A stretch of 64,000 bases of DNA from positions 3,802,001 to 3,866,000 of the forward strand of contig JAZBRI010000010.1 of the NCBI GenBank assembly GCA_036874045.1, read 5' to 3'. The position numbers and the translations under genes were made by a program. Every line of letters starts with the position of its first letter. Position 1 is the stretch's first letter. Shown piece by piece: positions 1 to 11,014 of the stretch. The notes below the pieces were generated by a model. That model saw only the letters and a program-made list of their open reading frames with translations, was not told the origin of the DNA and made no database searches. This DNA is from Cymodocea nodosa. Its lineage: Eukaryota > Streptophyta > Magnoliopsida > Alismatales > Cymodoceaceae.

Positions 1-2030
1 AACCATAGTTGTTCAAATAAAAAGGAAAAATCAAAAGTTGTGTTTGGTTGGCTTAGTCTCCTTAGTTTGTTTATTAATTGAAGAATTACTAATTTTGTTG
101 TACTATATATATATTATGATTTATAAATTTTCATGTGTAGGATATTGTTATTTAATTTTGCAAGCTTAAGGATGGATTACTTAGACATTAGCTCACTTTT
201 TTTAGTTATCGTTTTTAGGTTTTCTGTTGAGCTATATGTGAAGTGTGAGTTAAAGAGCTCATACTAAAATTTTGTTGATAGGTTGCAAGACTTATTTTTT
301 ATTGAAAATGAATGTATGATCGTAAATTATTTTATAGTTGTGTAAATTTGTGTGCTGTGAAAGTGAGACAATATTTAGGATATTGATAATTTTGTGAATT
401 TTCCTTAGAATCAGGATTTGCAAAAGAAAAGTGATCTATTGGTCTTTCCTGTTAATTCAAATTTTTATTTATCCTGTTTATTTTCTTTTACAGATGATTT
501 AAGTTTATTTATTCTTTATTATTAAATTCATTATTTTAGTAAATATTGCCTAGTAAAATTAAAAAGTTTTTCTCCTCTTTTAATTTTTCGATATTTATCA
601 TTGTTTGGGGACGTGATCAAGGTGAGTTCACGAAAATTGCGAGATAACGTGCATCGTGGGTTTTTCGGTGACGTGCGGAGTCCTGCGAAGAGCAGTAGAG
701 AGGAGAGCATAGCGGCGGTGGCATACTAAAATTTTCTTTTGGCCGCTTCCTTAAACTTTATCCGTTTTTTTTATTATTCATTCATCATCATTTTTTGTTT
801 TCCATTTTTGTTTTTTTTTTTTTCTTATATTCATTTTTTGTCAATCATTCTTTTATTATTATTATTTACCATCAACGGTATCAAACAACAAATAAAATAA
901 ACAAAAACCAAGAATTAAAGAAAATTTAAGAAACAAGTCAAACTACTAGGTTAATTAATAATAATTTTTAAAATTTTAAAATTTAATTTAATTTTTTATT
1001 TTATATTTCATATTTTTATTTGTTTATTTTTATTTATTTATCTATTATTTTATTATTTTTTATAAACCATAGCTGCAAGTCGTTCGTTTTTTTAGTTGGA
1101 TTGGAACCTTTGATTCTCAATCTAGAATATTATTTGTCGTTTTATTATTATTATTATATATATATATATATTTTTTTTGTGTATATATATTATTTTATTT
1201 TATGATATTTATTTATTATTATTATTTTATTTTATTATTTATTTTTTTACATTGGAAATCCGAATTTTTCCGACTTTGGAATCAGAAAAACCAGGAATGG
1301 GTAGCTATTCACCGGAATTCCAGTGGACGGTACCAGAATTTTTTCTTTTATGCAATTAGTATTTTATAATTTTACATATGTATCTATATCTCTTTTCTAC
1401 TACTGATAAATATTTTTATGAAATTATTATATATATATAATTTTAATTAAGTTTTTAAAATATTTAATTTTAATTTTTTCTTTTAACTGATTTAATTTTT
1501 TAAAAAATTAATTAAAATTTATTTTTTTAATATAAAATATATATATATTAGTTTAAGAATATCCTAACATTATTAAGCCCAACTACAACCAAACAAAATT
1601 ACTATAAACCTACGAAGCTTTAATACGTTCGTACATAAATATCTTTTTTTATTTTCTTGATTGTCCTTTTTATTACCTGGTGTGAACTTCACGTAGACAT
1701 TATGTATATAATTTACAAGGCACTTACTCTTCCATTAATAGTAATATTATTATAAACACTTGCTTCTCTGTTGATTACTTAGAATATTCCACAGGCTATA
1801 ATATACTTGTATAATACAAATATAAATAAAATGATTATAAATTTTGTGACTTTTTATCCGCAAGCAACGTTAGAATTCAAATTCAAAATGTTTTGACATG
1901 CACGCGACAAATCGTAGGAATTGGACAAAGGAACTTTCATTGTGCACACGTGGGAAAAAAGAAAGTTGTGTGGGATGCATATCAAAGGCAAGGCATAAAT
2001 TAGCCTTGATTATTTTCGGTAAAAGTTCGA
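1..2030. other. AT-rich stretch without a recognisable gene
   Basis: Mostly AT-rich DNA with short TA and T runs (for example near 1157-1180). Open frames here are short and made of Phe, Ile and Tyr codons from low-complexity sequence, so I do not call them. A small GC-richer island at about 600-725 contains a good match to a plant 5' splice donor (AAGGTGAGT near 620), but I see no coding exon that I can support. Confidence 0.6.
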
Positions 2031-2037
2031 CTTTATT
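2031..2037 (-). terminator. Poly(A) signal candidate of the glycine-rich protein gene
   Basis: On the minus strand the sequence reads AATAAAG about 67 bases past the stop codon of the gene at 2104-2517. The position and motif fit a near-upstream polyadenylation element. The cleavage site itself cannot be read from sequence. Confidence 0.45.
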
Positions 2038-2103
2038 GTTCACCCATGCACATGCTTGACTTTAACAGAATGCAAGGGGACGTCCACCATAACGAAGATT
2101 AGA

Positions 2104-2517
2104 TCATGGACTACCGTGACCATCACCAGTACCACCACCAGTACCAGTGCCAAGACCCCCACCAAGACCCCCTCCACGACCGCCTCCGACCGAGCCACTG
2201 CCGCCAGGTCCTTCGAAATTGAAGGATGAACCAGCTCCAGCCCCAACTCCACCCCCGGTACCGGTTTCACTTGCTGCTCCTCCTCCACCTGCTCCTGCAG
2301 CGGTGCTGCTCGACGCACTTACGGGTCCAACGGATAGTCCCGCACCAAATCCAGTTCCCAGTCCTGACCCAACACCTATCACGTGGTTTCCACCACGTAC
2401 ACGTCCACCCCCCATGCCTCCACCAGCCGCGGTTCCGAGCAAGAGACGAGCGCCGGCAGTCGTGCCCACGCAGAGCAACGCTACGAACATAGAAAACATG
2501 ACCTTGTAGGATGCCAT
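2104..2517 (-). CDS. Secreted glycine-rich protein
   Basis: 137-residue protein. Residues 1 to about 22 form a classical signal peptide: a short basic N-terminus, a hydrophobic core (MFSMFVALLCVG) and a small-residue end (TTAGA). The rest is mainly Gly with Ala, Ser, Thr and Val in irregular GG, GxG and GAG runs, as in cell-wall or apoplastic glycine-rich proteins of plants. I see no RNA-binding or cold-shock domain and no Cys-rich tail, so it fits the simple structural class. The start has a good plant context (AGCATGGC) and lies about 80 bases after a long TATA run; an AATAAA follows the stop. The opposite strand also has a long Pro-rich frame over the same bases, but it has no signal peptide and no promoter. 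Substrate and partners are unknown; a wall-matrix role is inferred from the class. It is the only intact host gene in the window. Confidence 0.8.
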   Translation of the reverse strand: MASYKVMFSMFVALLCVGTTAGARLLLGTAAGGGMGGGRVRGGNHVIGVGSGLGTGFGAGLSVGPVSASSSTAAGAGGGGAASETGTGGGVGAGAGSSFNFEGPGGSGSVGGGRGGGLGGGLGTGTGGGTGDGHGSP

Positions 2518-2596
2518 GCTTGAATTGAAAGAAAAATGTGGTGGTGGTGGTGTTTAAGCAAAGCGAAGGGTGAGTTGGTAGTTCATGTGGAAGGTC

Positions 2597-2611
2597 ATAT
2601 ATATATATATA
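2597..2611 (-). promoter_or_regulatory. TATA box region of the glycine-rich protein gene
   Basis: An uninterrupted alternating AT run of 15 bases lies 80-94 bases upstream of the ATG at 2517, at a plausible distance for a core promoter with a short leader. Confidence 0.6.
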
Positions 2612-3249
2612 GCAATATCATCGTGCACTCCACCTTTCTAAGATAAATTAGTGGTTTCCACGACATATAATTTGAATTATTCCAATGTTTCAAATTAATT
2701 CTAGCATAAACAAGCATCAGCAAGTTATGGCTTCTCCCTATCCATGTGTTTATGGACATCCACCACCGTTAGTTTTGTTTATGGCCAAGCATTATTCGGT
2801 ATATACCAATAACATATAGCTGAATCTGTACACACGCATCATGTATAAAAAAATTAAAATTGAACTTCCAGATGATTGATTTTCACTTCAAATGTATCTT
2901 AACTTTTTTTTACTTTATTTCCCCTCTTACAACATTGTTTTGGTAAATATGACAATGAAACCTATTTGAACTGTAATTTACTTTATATGTATTCGTTGTC
3001 TAATAACAATTCTAACGAAAAAAATATTTTAGGTTATCAAAGTTATAAAAGAATGTGAAAAAAAGAGAGCTTGGCAACAAATATTTTCTTATATTGAATG
3101 CATTCATTTTATTCTTCTCAATAAATATTTTTTTATATTTTCACCGTGTTTTATGTACTTATTTATTTATTTGTTTTCAAACATTGAAGATGCGACAATC
3201 TACTTATTTTGATTTTTTAGTTCTTTACTTAATTAAATTATTCTAGTTT
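2612..3249. other. Intergenic, upstream of the glycine-rich protein gene
   Basis: Upstream flank of the minus-strand gene. I see no other gene. The frame at 3055-3246 is a low-complexity, Phe/Leu-rich run without features of a protein. Confidence 0.55.
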
Positions 3250-3611
3250 TTTGTAGAGAAGATTGGTTTACAATTTTGTCTTCAACCATCTTCCCTTTAT
3301 GAAATTTCTTTAGGTCTTACTCCAAATGGGTTGGATCTTTATTTCAATTACAAGCCAATTTTTGAGGTTTACTTGTGTGAATTGCAAGATCTTTGTGGAA
3401 ACCTTTGGCCTAGCATGATTGATCATCGAAAATTGAACTAGGGCATCAAAGGAATGTTTGTAGAAAAACACGAAAGTAAATTAATTCTTCCACACCTTTC
3501 ATGGGATGGGAGCAACCTACTTTTATACACTTATCTAGATCTAGGTGGATGAAAGATCTAGGATCTATATAAAGATGTAAAGGAAAACTAAACACAATAC
3601 AAAACTTACAC
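3250..3611 (-). repeat. Copia 3' LTR remnant (separate family)
   Basis: On the minus strand this begins TGTAAGTTTTGTATTG directly next to a purine tract, and holds a TATAAAAG box at about 3515-3525, as expected for the U3 of a copia LTR. The RT/RNase H relic that follows lies in the same orientation. The distal boundary near 3250 is a guess because no second LTR copy of this family is in the window. Confidence 0.45.
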
Positions 3612-4410
3612 TCCCCCTTAAACTAGGGCAAAGGGATTTTGTAAACCCAATTTACCCAAAAATTTGGAAAAGAAAGTAGTTTAGTAAAAATATCTATAAT
3701 TTGATGAATTGATCTTATAAACAAAAATTGTATGCCACCCACAAGGTACTTCTCCTAGATGAAGTGGCAATCAAGCTTTATATGCTTGGTGTGCCCATGA
3801 AAGATTGAGTTGCATGCAATGTGCAAAGTAATGGAATTGTCATAGTAAATAGAAGAAGGTTTAAGCTAAGGCACACCAAAACCAATGAATAGTGCTTGAA
3901 GCTAGGTGTCTTCCCTATAAAAGACAACACCTAGTATTCTACCTCTAGATTGACATAGATGTTGTGAGACACCAAAGAGTCTCTAAGGAAGATGCAATAA
4001 CCAAAAACCAAATGTCATGTGAGAGGACATTGTGCCCAATTTGCATCTAAATACACCCTTAAAATAGGAAGGTTCTTGGCACTAACAAAGATTCCACATC
4101 TTAGTGCTCCTTTCAAATATTTCAAGACATGAATAAGTTCTTGTAGATGTGATTGACAAGGAGACTACATGAATTGAATTGAGTAAGAAAAATCTAGCTT
4201 GGTGATTTATAAGTAGATGAGCTTCCCAATCATATGTTGATAAACTATAAGGTCTAGTATTATTGGATTGTTGGAATCAACCTAGAATTTTTCTACTATC
4301 TTCACATTGACTAGACAACATGCTAACAATCCTATTTTGTGTAAAAGGTCCAATGCATATTTTTCCTATGACAAGAATATGCCTGAGTTAGCATGAAAAA
4401 TCACAATTTA
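3612..4410 (-). pseudogene. Degraded Ty1/copia RT C-terminus and RNase H
   Basis: On the minus strand a TTTAAGGGGGAG polypurine tract (3612-3623) abuts the LTR. Upstream of it, translation with several stops gives the landmark string of copia elements: EKYALDLLHKIGLL, then IGKLIYL, SPCQSHLQELIHVLKYLKG, then the RNase H segments LDANWAQCPL, GYCIFLRDSLVS, a degraded EVEY and HTKHIKLDCHFI. This order matches the end of copia RT and the whole RNase H. Stops break the frame in at least five places, and the catalytic Glu segment is eroded. No gag, protease or integrase of this copy is visible. It is a dead fragment, clearly different from the SIRE-like family further right. Confidence 0.75.
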
Positions 4411-4489
4411 TGAGGATCATATGGACTTACCAAAGAAGGGTAAATGGTGAGTCTATTGGGTTATTTTAATTTTTGTTGTAAAAATGTTA

Positions 4490-5003
4490 TCTTGCAAGAA
4501 TGTGGAAAAAAGATATTTTGCAAAAGATAAGAAATAAAGCATGCATGAAGATCACACAATAATTTTTAGGTGATTCACTAACTTAGCTACTCCACCCCCA
4601 AAGATGCACCTTGGGCTTTACTATTACAGAAAACTTACAAACACTTGCTTTTCTATTGAAGTAAGGAACTAATGAAACTCGAACTTTCAAGTTGTAGCTC
4701 TAAACCAACAAGACACAAGCTTTGAGGTCAAAACTCTTAACCCACAAATCCTGAGTTTTGACTCACTAAGTACTTTTTAGGCTAAGCACAAACTTGAGTT
4801 TTGTTGCTTTTACAGGCTGAGCAGTAACATTTATAAGTGTTGTTTTTTCTAGGCTTAATAACAACCCTTATAAATGTTGTTTTTCAAGTTCAACAACAAC
4901 CTTGCACAAAACACTAACTTTGTGCACTCAAGACCTTAATCTTGAGTTAGTGAAATCTTACACTTCACTCTCTTCACTAAGGCCCTACCCTTGTGAAGGT
5001 GCA
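4490..5003. repeat. Fragment of a SIRE-like copia LTR
   Basis: Contains a block (about 4563-4625) resembling the LTR at 8205-8275: a TTTTTAGGTGATTCAC-like string, then a 'ctaCTCCACCCCCAA' string, then 'CACCTTGGGCTT'. It ends where the next LTR starts with TGTAGGA at 5004. It is probably a truncated LTR of a related family; both true ends are missing. Confidence 0.45.
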
Positions 5004-5700
5004 TGTAGGATCAAATGGCTACACAAGAGGAGGGTGAATTGTGTTTTTCAACATTTTCAATTATAATCGAAACTTCAAAATTAAAAACAAGTCAAGACAC
5101 TATTTTAATCAAATCATTTTATTCAAGATTTCAATTACAATATACAATTCAATTCTCCTCAGAAATTGTAGATGCAATTATATAATGATACTATATTTCA
5201 TCTAATCAATTTCATAACTACAAACAAAGAAAACTAATTTACAAAATTTAAAACATTTCTCCCTGCTTGAGATTTTTCTTCTTCTTCTTCTTCTACAAAT
5301 CTTCAATGACTAATATTTGACTTTCTCTACTTCACTGAATTTGTTTTCTTGTGATTCTTCAATTCTTTAGTGACATATATTTGACTTTCTCTTCTTCATC
5401 AAATTTTCTTCTATCTGATAGATTTTCCCTAAAGAGGTGTTTTGATATCTAAAAATATATTTCGTTTGGTGTGCAGGGATGATTGATTAACAAGAATTCT
5501 ATGCCTTTTATACTATATCTTTATTTCATACATATCCTTTACGTTTAACCACAATCAATTTTTCACTCTTCACGTCTTCTCTTTTTCTTTCATCAAAATA
5601 CACATGTTCTGACTCATGTTTTCCTCTCGAATTTTTGTTAATCATCAATCCTAGATCTCTAAAAAATTTCCTATAAAATAAACTCTCATCCAAAAATTTT
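5004..5700 (-). repeat. Copia LTR, family E, truncated copy 1
   Basis: Starts TGTAGGATCAAATGGCTACA with a nearby GAGGAGGGTGAAT block, similar to the start of SIRE-type LTRs. It matches the first 700 or so bases of the next repeat closely and stops inside a run of T where that copy begins. Orientation is inferred from the purine tract beyond copy 2. It contains a short (TTC)n run near 5275-5295. Confidence 0.6.
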
Positions 5701-7296
5701 TGTAGGATTGAATGGTTACACAAGAGAGGGGTGAATTGTGTTTTTCAACATATTTGAAAATAATTGAAACTTCAAAATTAAAAACAAGTCGAGACACTAT
5801 TTTAATCAAATCATTTTATTCAAAGTTTCAATTACAATATATAATTCAATTCTCCTCAGAAATTGTAGATGCAATTATATAACGATATTATGTTTCATCT
5901 AATCAATTTCATCACTACAAATAGAGAAAATTAATTTGCAAAATTTAAAACATTTCTCCCTGTTTGAGATTCTTCTTCTTCTTCTTCTTCTTCTTCTTCT
6001 TCTGCAATTCTTCAATGACAAATATCCTACTTTCTCTACTTCACCGAATTTGCTTTCTTCTATCTGATTCTTCAAATCTTCAGTGACATAAATCTGACTT
6101 TCTTTGCTTCACTGAATTTTCTTCCATTTGAGAGCTTTTCCCTAGAGAGGTGTTTTTGATCCTTGAAAATATTTTTCATTTGGTGTGCAGGGATGATTGA
6201 TCTACGAGAATTCTATGCCTTTTATACTGTATATTCACTTCATGCATATCCTCCACATTTAATCACTATCAGTTTTCCACTCTTCACGTCTTCTCTTTTT
6301 CCTTCATCAAAATACACACGTTCTAACCCACATTTTCCTTTCAAATTTTATTTAATCATCAATCATGGATCTTTGAAAAATTTCCTGCAAAATAAACTTT
6401 CTCATCCAAAATTTTTCATCAAGTGTAATAATAAGTTGTTGTGTTAATGTTAACTAAATGAGTAAAACAAGTAGATTTATAACTTAACGTATCTAACTCA
6501 ATGGGTTCAACATATGCCAAATCACATAATAAGTACTATAGCTAACTCAACGAACTAAGTTTGTGGTGTTACGCTAACTCAACAAACTAGCTTCATGGTG
6601 TTATAGTTAACTCAACGAACCAACTCCATTATGTTACTGATAACTCAATGAATCAGAAATAAACAAATGTTTTAAACACTAAAGTATTTACCACGTGCAA
6701 GAATAATAACTTTAAGTTTATAATGCTAACTTAACACGTTGCCTTAGTGTTCAATATAGTAACTCAATGCATGTAGTTATTGTAGTAATATTAACTTAAC
6801 GAGTTAAACATGTGCAACTCACATGATACAATATAACATTCCTAAACTTTAATTTCACCTCATGCACAATACTAACTTAACGAGTTCATCTCTTCCTTTT
6901 GCTTACTAACTTAATGAGTTCCCATGTGACCTATTTTAACCTTTAAGCCTATAACTCAATGAGCTCTCACGTGACATTTTTACAAATAACACACTAACTT
7001 AACAAGTTGTCTTTAACGTGCACTATACATGATACAGAAAATATAACTTTAAAACATATCATGCTTTACAATACAAACACACATTAACTTAACATTTAGT
7101 TAACTAAAAAGTTAGTATAACATAATGACTAGTTATTTAACTTAGTATAATCTCAGATCCATTACAAACAAGTATTTATATCAGTAAACTTTTTCTATAT
7201 TAATTTATGTTCTTAATTTACTTTCACAAACAATAATAATTGAGTAAATATGATTATATTCATTTAGCACACATCATCAAAACAAAATACTCAACA
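5701..7296 (-). repeat. Copia LTR, family E, copy 2
   Basis: Runs from TGTAGGATTGAATGG to ACTCAACA, the same start and end style as the SIRE-like LTRs at 8312-10005, and is followed by an eroded purine tract. The first 700 bases repeat 5004-5700; the rest has no counterpart in copy 1. Bases 6430-7150 hold a dense series of TAACTTAACGAGTT and TAACTCAACGAACT-type short palindromic units. A (TTC)n microsatellite lies at 5970-6002. Confidence 0.65.
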
Positions 7297-7603
7297 ATCT
7301 CCACATTTTTAATGATGACAGAACCATATTAAATCAATTATGAAATATGTTTAACTCAATGAAGCACTTCCATTAGGTTAAGTTTTAATTCAACAAACAA
7401 TTTTTGTTGACTTAATTTCACTTAAGCTTATGTCTATTGTTTGTGTAAAAAATCATCTCTCAAAAGTAAAAACTTTCAAAAAGAAATCAATAACCATAGA
7501 ATCATCTCCCCTTTTTAATATATGCATTTAAACTCATAAGCATCTCCCCCTTTTTGTCATTAAACAAAAAGATGATTGTATAGTATAAAAATCTGAGAGA
7601 CAC
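7297..7603 (-). mobile_element. 3' internal end of copia family E
   Basis: Directly after the LTR comes ATCTCCACATTTTT, aligned with the ATCTCCCCCTTTTT purine tract of the SIRE-like elements but mutated. Two further C-rich/T-rich blocks (CTCCCCTTTTT near 7506 and CTCCCCCTTTTTGTCATT near 7543) are typical of the 3' non-coding part of these elements. No coding sequence remains before family D sequence begins. Confidence 0.5.
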
Positions 7604-8052
7604 TATTTAGAATGAAAAAGTGCATATTATTAACGGTTAAATGATGGTTAATTGCATAATATTTAGCTTATCATATGAGAATTAAGCCATTATGTTATAA
7701 TTGCACTATTATATGCTTTAATTGAAGAATCTGCTTAATTTGGGGGAATTAATGTTAATTTAGTATATTTCTAAATTATCAGTAAGTTGCAAGTTGTGAA
7801 ATTCTTAAGTATCCGAATTTTCTGATATTTCAGACAGTTATGTTTAACATACCGAACATATTTGGATAGTTATGTTTAACAGACTGAACATGTATCGGAT
7901 AGTTATGCTTAAATTTCCGAACAGTTATGTTTTGAGAGAATATTTTATTATTTCCTGAAGTACACGTGTCGAAACCATAATGAATGACTTAAGTGAACTT
8001 TCAGTGAGTTATCTATAACTATCCGAAATTGTAGCTGGGCATTGGATAATTA
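7604..8052 (+). repeat. Athila-like LTR, family D, first 450 bases (plus strand)
   Basis: TTTAGAATGAAAAAGTGCA and the following 250 bases match the reverse complement of 61095 downwards almost base for base. The first dinucleotide has decayed from TG to TA. The fragment ends where the outer copia LTR begins at 8053. It carries several copies of a CGGATAGTTATG motif and an ACACGTGTCG block followed by ATGACTTAAG, also found in the copia LTRs. Confidence 0.7.
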
Positions 8053-8311
8053 TGTTAGGATCGATAGGCTCACTAGAGGGGGGGTGAATGGTGAAAATGT
8101 GTAGTTTCAAAATTCTTTTAATGTTGAATCGAATGATTCAACAGAAATGTAATAAGATGAAACTAATATAATGCAAATCAATAGAGATAAGAAACACGCA
8201 GCAAATTTTTTAGGTGGTTCACCAATTTGGCTAGTCCACCCCCAAGATTCACTTGGGCTTCACTAAGTGTTTCAACACTTACACATTTGCTTTAAGGTCA
8301 AAGCAAGAACC
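8053..8311 (-). repeat. Outer copia 3' LTR, left piece
   Basis: Begins TGTTAGGATCGATAGGCTCA and ends with GCAAGAACC. The sequence continues without loss at 18953 (AACTACATAGAAG...), as seen by comparison with the uninterrupted LTR at 8312-10005 around 8562. Confidence 0.85.
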
Positions 8312-10005
8312 TGTTAGGATCGATAGGCTCACTAGAGGGGTGAACGGTGAAAGTGTGTATTTTTAAAATTCTTTCAATGTTGAATCAAATAATTCAACAA
8401 AAAATGAAATGAGAAGAAACTGATATAATGCAAATTAACAGAGATAAGAAACACACAACAAATTTTTAGGTGGTTCACCAAATTAGCTAGTCCACCCCCA
8501 AGGTTCACTTGGGCTTCACTAAGTGTATCAACACTTACACACTTGCTTTTAGGTCAAAGCAAGAACCAACTACACAGAAGTTTTCAGGTAAAAACTTTAG
8601 TAAACCAACCTCTAGAGTTTTTAGGTTGAAACTTGAACCAACACTGTATGTAGCTTTCAGGTTGAAGCCACGAACCAACAGCTTTAAACCTTTAATGAGA
8701 GTTTTGGCACAAGAGCTTTTTCTGCAATAGATCTTCTAAATGTTCTTCACTGTTTGCAGACTTGAGTATGAGTGGCATTCGAGTGTAGCTCACTATATAT
8801 CTCTACCGTATATCCATTGTCTATATTTTGAATATATACTTGATATGTACAATGATCATATTATCCTCCAACGGATGTATTCTACTGTAATTGATTAGGA
8901 TCAAGTCCCAATACAGCAAGTGACCGTTCAGAAAAAATGTTTCAAGTCAACTTACCGATTTTCCTGTTCTTTCGGATAGTTAGCTATGCAACTCTCCAAA
9001 GAGTAACTGTAACTCACCGAAAGATCATTTATCCTTTATTGCCAGGTAGGATTCCAGAATATTTAAATGTGAGCTGTCATCCAATCGGATACTTATAATT
9101 GTAACTCACCGAACAGTTGTATACTTGACTCTATCAAATTTCGGAAGGTTATCCTGTAACTCACCAAAAGTCTTCAAGATTTTGGATAGTTATTTTTCTA
9201 ACTCTCCGAAAACTTATTTGAGCCACTGTCTAGAATTCTACACGTGGGAAATTCGATGACTTAAGTTTCGGATGGTTAAACTGTAACTCACTGAAACTCT
9301 TTTGAAATTTTGGATAGTTATCCTTCTAACTCTCTGAAAACCTATTTGAGCATCTGTCTGGATTTCTGCACGTGGGAAATTCACTAACTTAAGTTATCCT
9401 AACTCTCCGATTTTCCCATTTAAACTTTCAACTGCCGGCTTCCTCCATTTTGCACATGCGTAATAAAATGACTTAAGTTCCGAAAAGTTATGCCTGTAAC
9501 GTACCGAAAAACTCGAATAGTTATCTAACTCTCTGAAAAGAAAACTCGGATAGTTATCTAACTCTTCGACAAGTCTTTTAAGCTTCCGTTCTGTATTTCT
9601 ACACGTGGTTTATTGAATGACTTAACTTTCAGATAGTTATACCTGTAACTCTCCGAAAAGTCCTTTACGCTTCCGAATAGTTATCTCCTTAACTATCCGA
9701 TCATTCAATCCCTTTAATTGTCTGATTAAATAACTCTCCGAAGGCTTTGTAAAATCGGATAGTTATTCTTTTAACTGTCCGATAGCATTGCTGTTGCTTT
9801 AAACTTGCTCTTCGGATACTTAGACCTGTAATTGTCCAATTTTGCTGAATCTTCTTAATCTGTTCATCTAGAACCTTCTTGATCTTTTCATCTGCCTAGA
9901 AATAGTTCTAACAGCCTTCTGATCTAATGCAGTAAGACTTAACTATGAAATACAATATGTTTCCTCACATAGGTTTTGCATTATCAAAATACTTGGGTAC
10001 CAACA
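8312..10005 (-). repeat. Inner copia 3' LTR
   Basis: 1694 bases, TGTTAGGATCG to TACCAACA, close in sequence to 17252-18947. The part at about 8940-9840 is an array of imperfect palindromes of the form CGGATAGTTAT..TAACTCTCCGA, interspersed with CACGTG and ATGACTTAAGTT blocks. Confidence 0.9.
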
Positions 10006-10019
10006 ATCTCCCCCTTTTT
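10006..10019 (-). promoter_or_regulatory. Polypurine tract, inner copia
   Basis: Minus strand reads AAAAAGGGGGAGAT immediately before the 3' LTR, the start point for plus-strand DNA synthesis. Confidence 0.85.
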
Positions 10020-10389
10020 GATAATGACAAAAATCTTTACAATTATTTACATGTATTTCACTCCCTAGTGTATTTCTATACATTTAGTCACACAGAGAAA
10101 CATAAAATAGGAAATTAACACAACTATACTAACAATGAGGGATTCCTCCCCCTGACTTTGAGTAGACTTCTCCCCCTATCTGTGTGTTGAGTTTTTCTCT
10201 TTTAATTCTTGTTGGAAACACTGTGAGTGACCATATACTTGACAAATTTCCAAATCCTTCTCCTCCTTTTTGTCATTATATAGAAAGGTGAGGACTATAA
10301 AATTGATTTTCTGTAAAGCTGATATAGCCTGCATGAGTAGGTTAGCAGAAAAACAAGCTCCCATATTGTGAGCTTGATGAATAAAATAT

Positions 10390-11001
10390 TTAAAGATCTT
10401 GTAAAGAACATATTCCTAGATTTCGTCTAATATGATTAAAAGTTGATTCATTTAAAGGTTTGGTGAAAATATTTGCAAGTTGATTTTCTGTTGGCACAAA
10501 CTTAAGTGAAATGTTCCCTTTCTCCACATGATTTCTCAAAAAATGATGTCTGATCTCGATATGCTTGGCTCTAGAATTAAGTACTGTATTCTTAGATAGA
10601 CCGATTGCATTGCTGTTATCACAAAATATGATTGAATTCTGAATTTTCAGTCTATAATCTGCTAGAGTTTGCTGCATCCAAAGGATTTGTGCACAGCACA
10701 ATCCAACTGCAATATACTCGACTTCAGTAGTTGATAAAGCTATGCAATTTTGTTTCCTACTGAACCATGAGATTAAAGAACATCCAAGTAATTGACAAGT
10801 ACCACTGGTGCTTTTTCTATCAGATCTATTGCCTGCATAATCTGCATCACTATAGCCTGTTAAAATTAAACTACTGTCAGCTGAGTAGAATAATCCGAAA
10901 TCTTTTGTTCCTTGTAAATATCTAAAGATTCTTTTGACTGATTTCAAATGTGATTCCTTTGGTGATGCTTGAAATCTAGCACACAAGCATACACTAAACA
11001 T
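10390..11001 (-). pseudogene. Copia RNase H domain (inner element)
   Basis: 203 residues at the end of pol. They include the RT thumb end (SPKESHLKSVKRIFRYLQGT), then the RNase H landmarks SDADYAG, STTEVEYIA, ILWMQQTLADY, FCDNSNAI, RAKHIEIRHHFLR and the C-terminal NIFTKPLNESTFNHIRRNLG. The acidic residues of the active site are present. The segment is open for its full length but is cut from RT by a frameshift and stop near 11001-11015. The 370 bases between its stop and the purine tract hold no gene; I see no env-like ORF there. Confidence 0.85.
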
Positions 11002-11014
11002 AATATCTAGCCTG

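Noticed and set aside
2147..2509. Long Pro-rich frame opposite the glycine-rich protein gene
   Set aside because: It is the complement of GGN codons (Pro CCN). The minus strand has the signal peptide, start context, TATA box and poly(A) signal.
10006..10389. An extra SIRE-type env-like ORF after RNase H in the copia copies
   Set aside because: Only about 380 bases separate the RNase H stop from the purine tract, with no long frame on the element strand other than a short one at 10176-10364.
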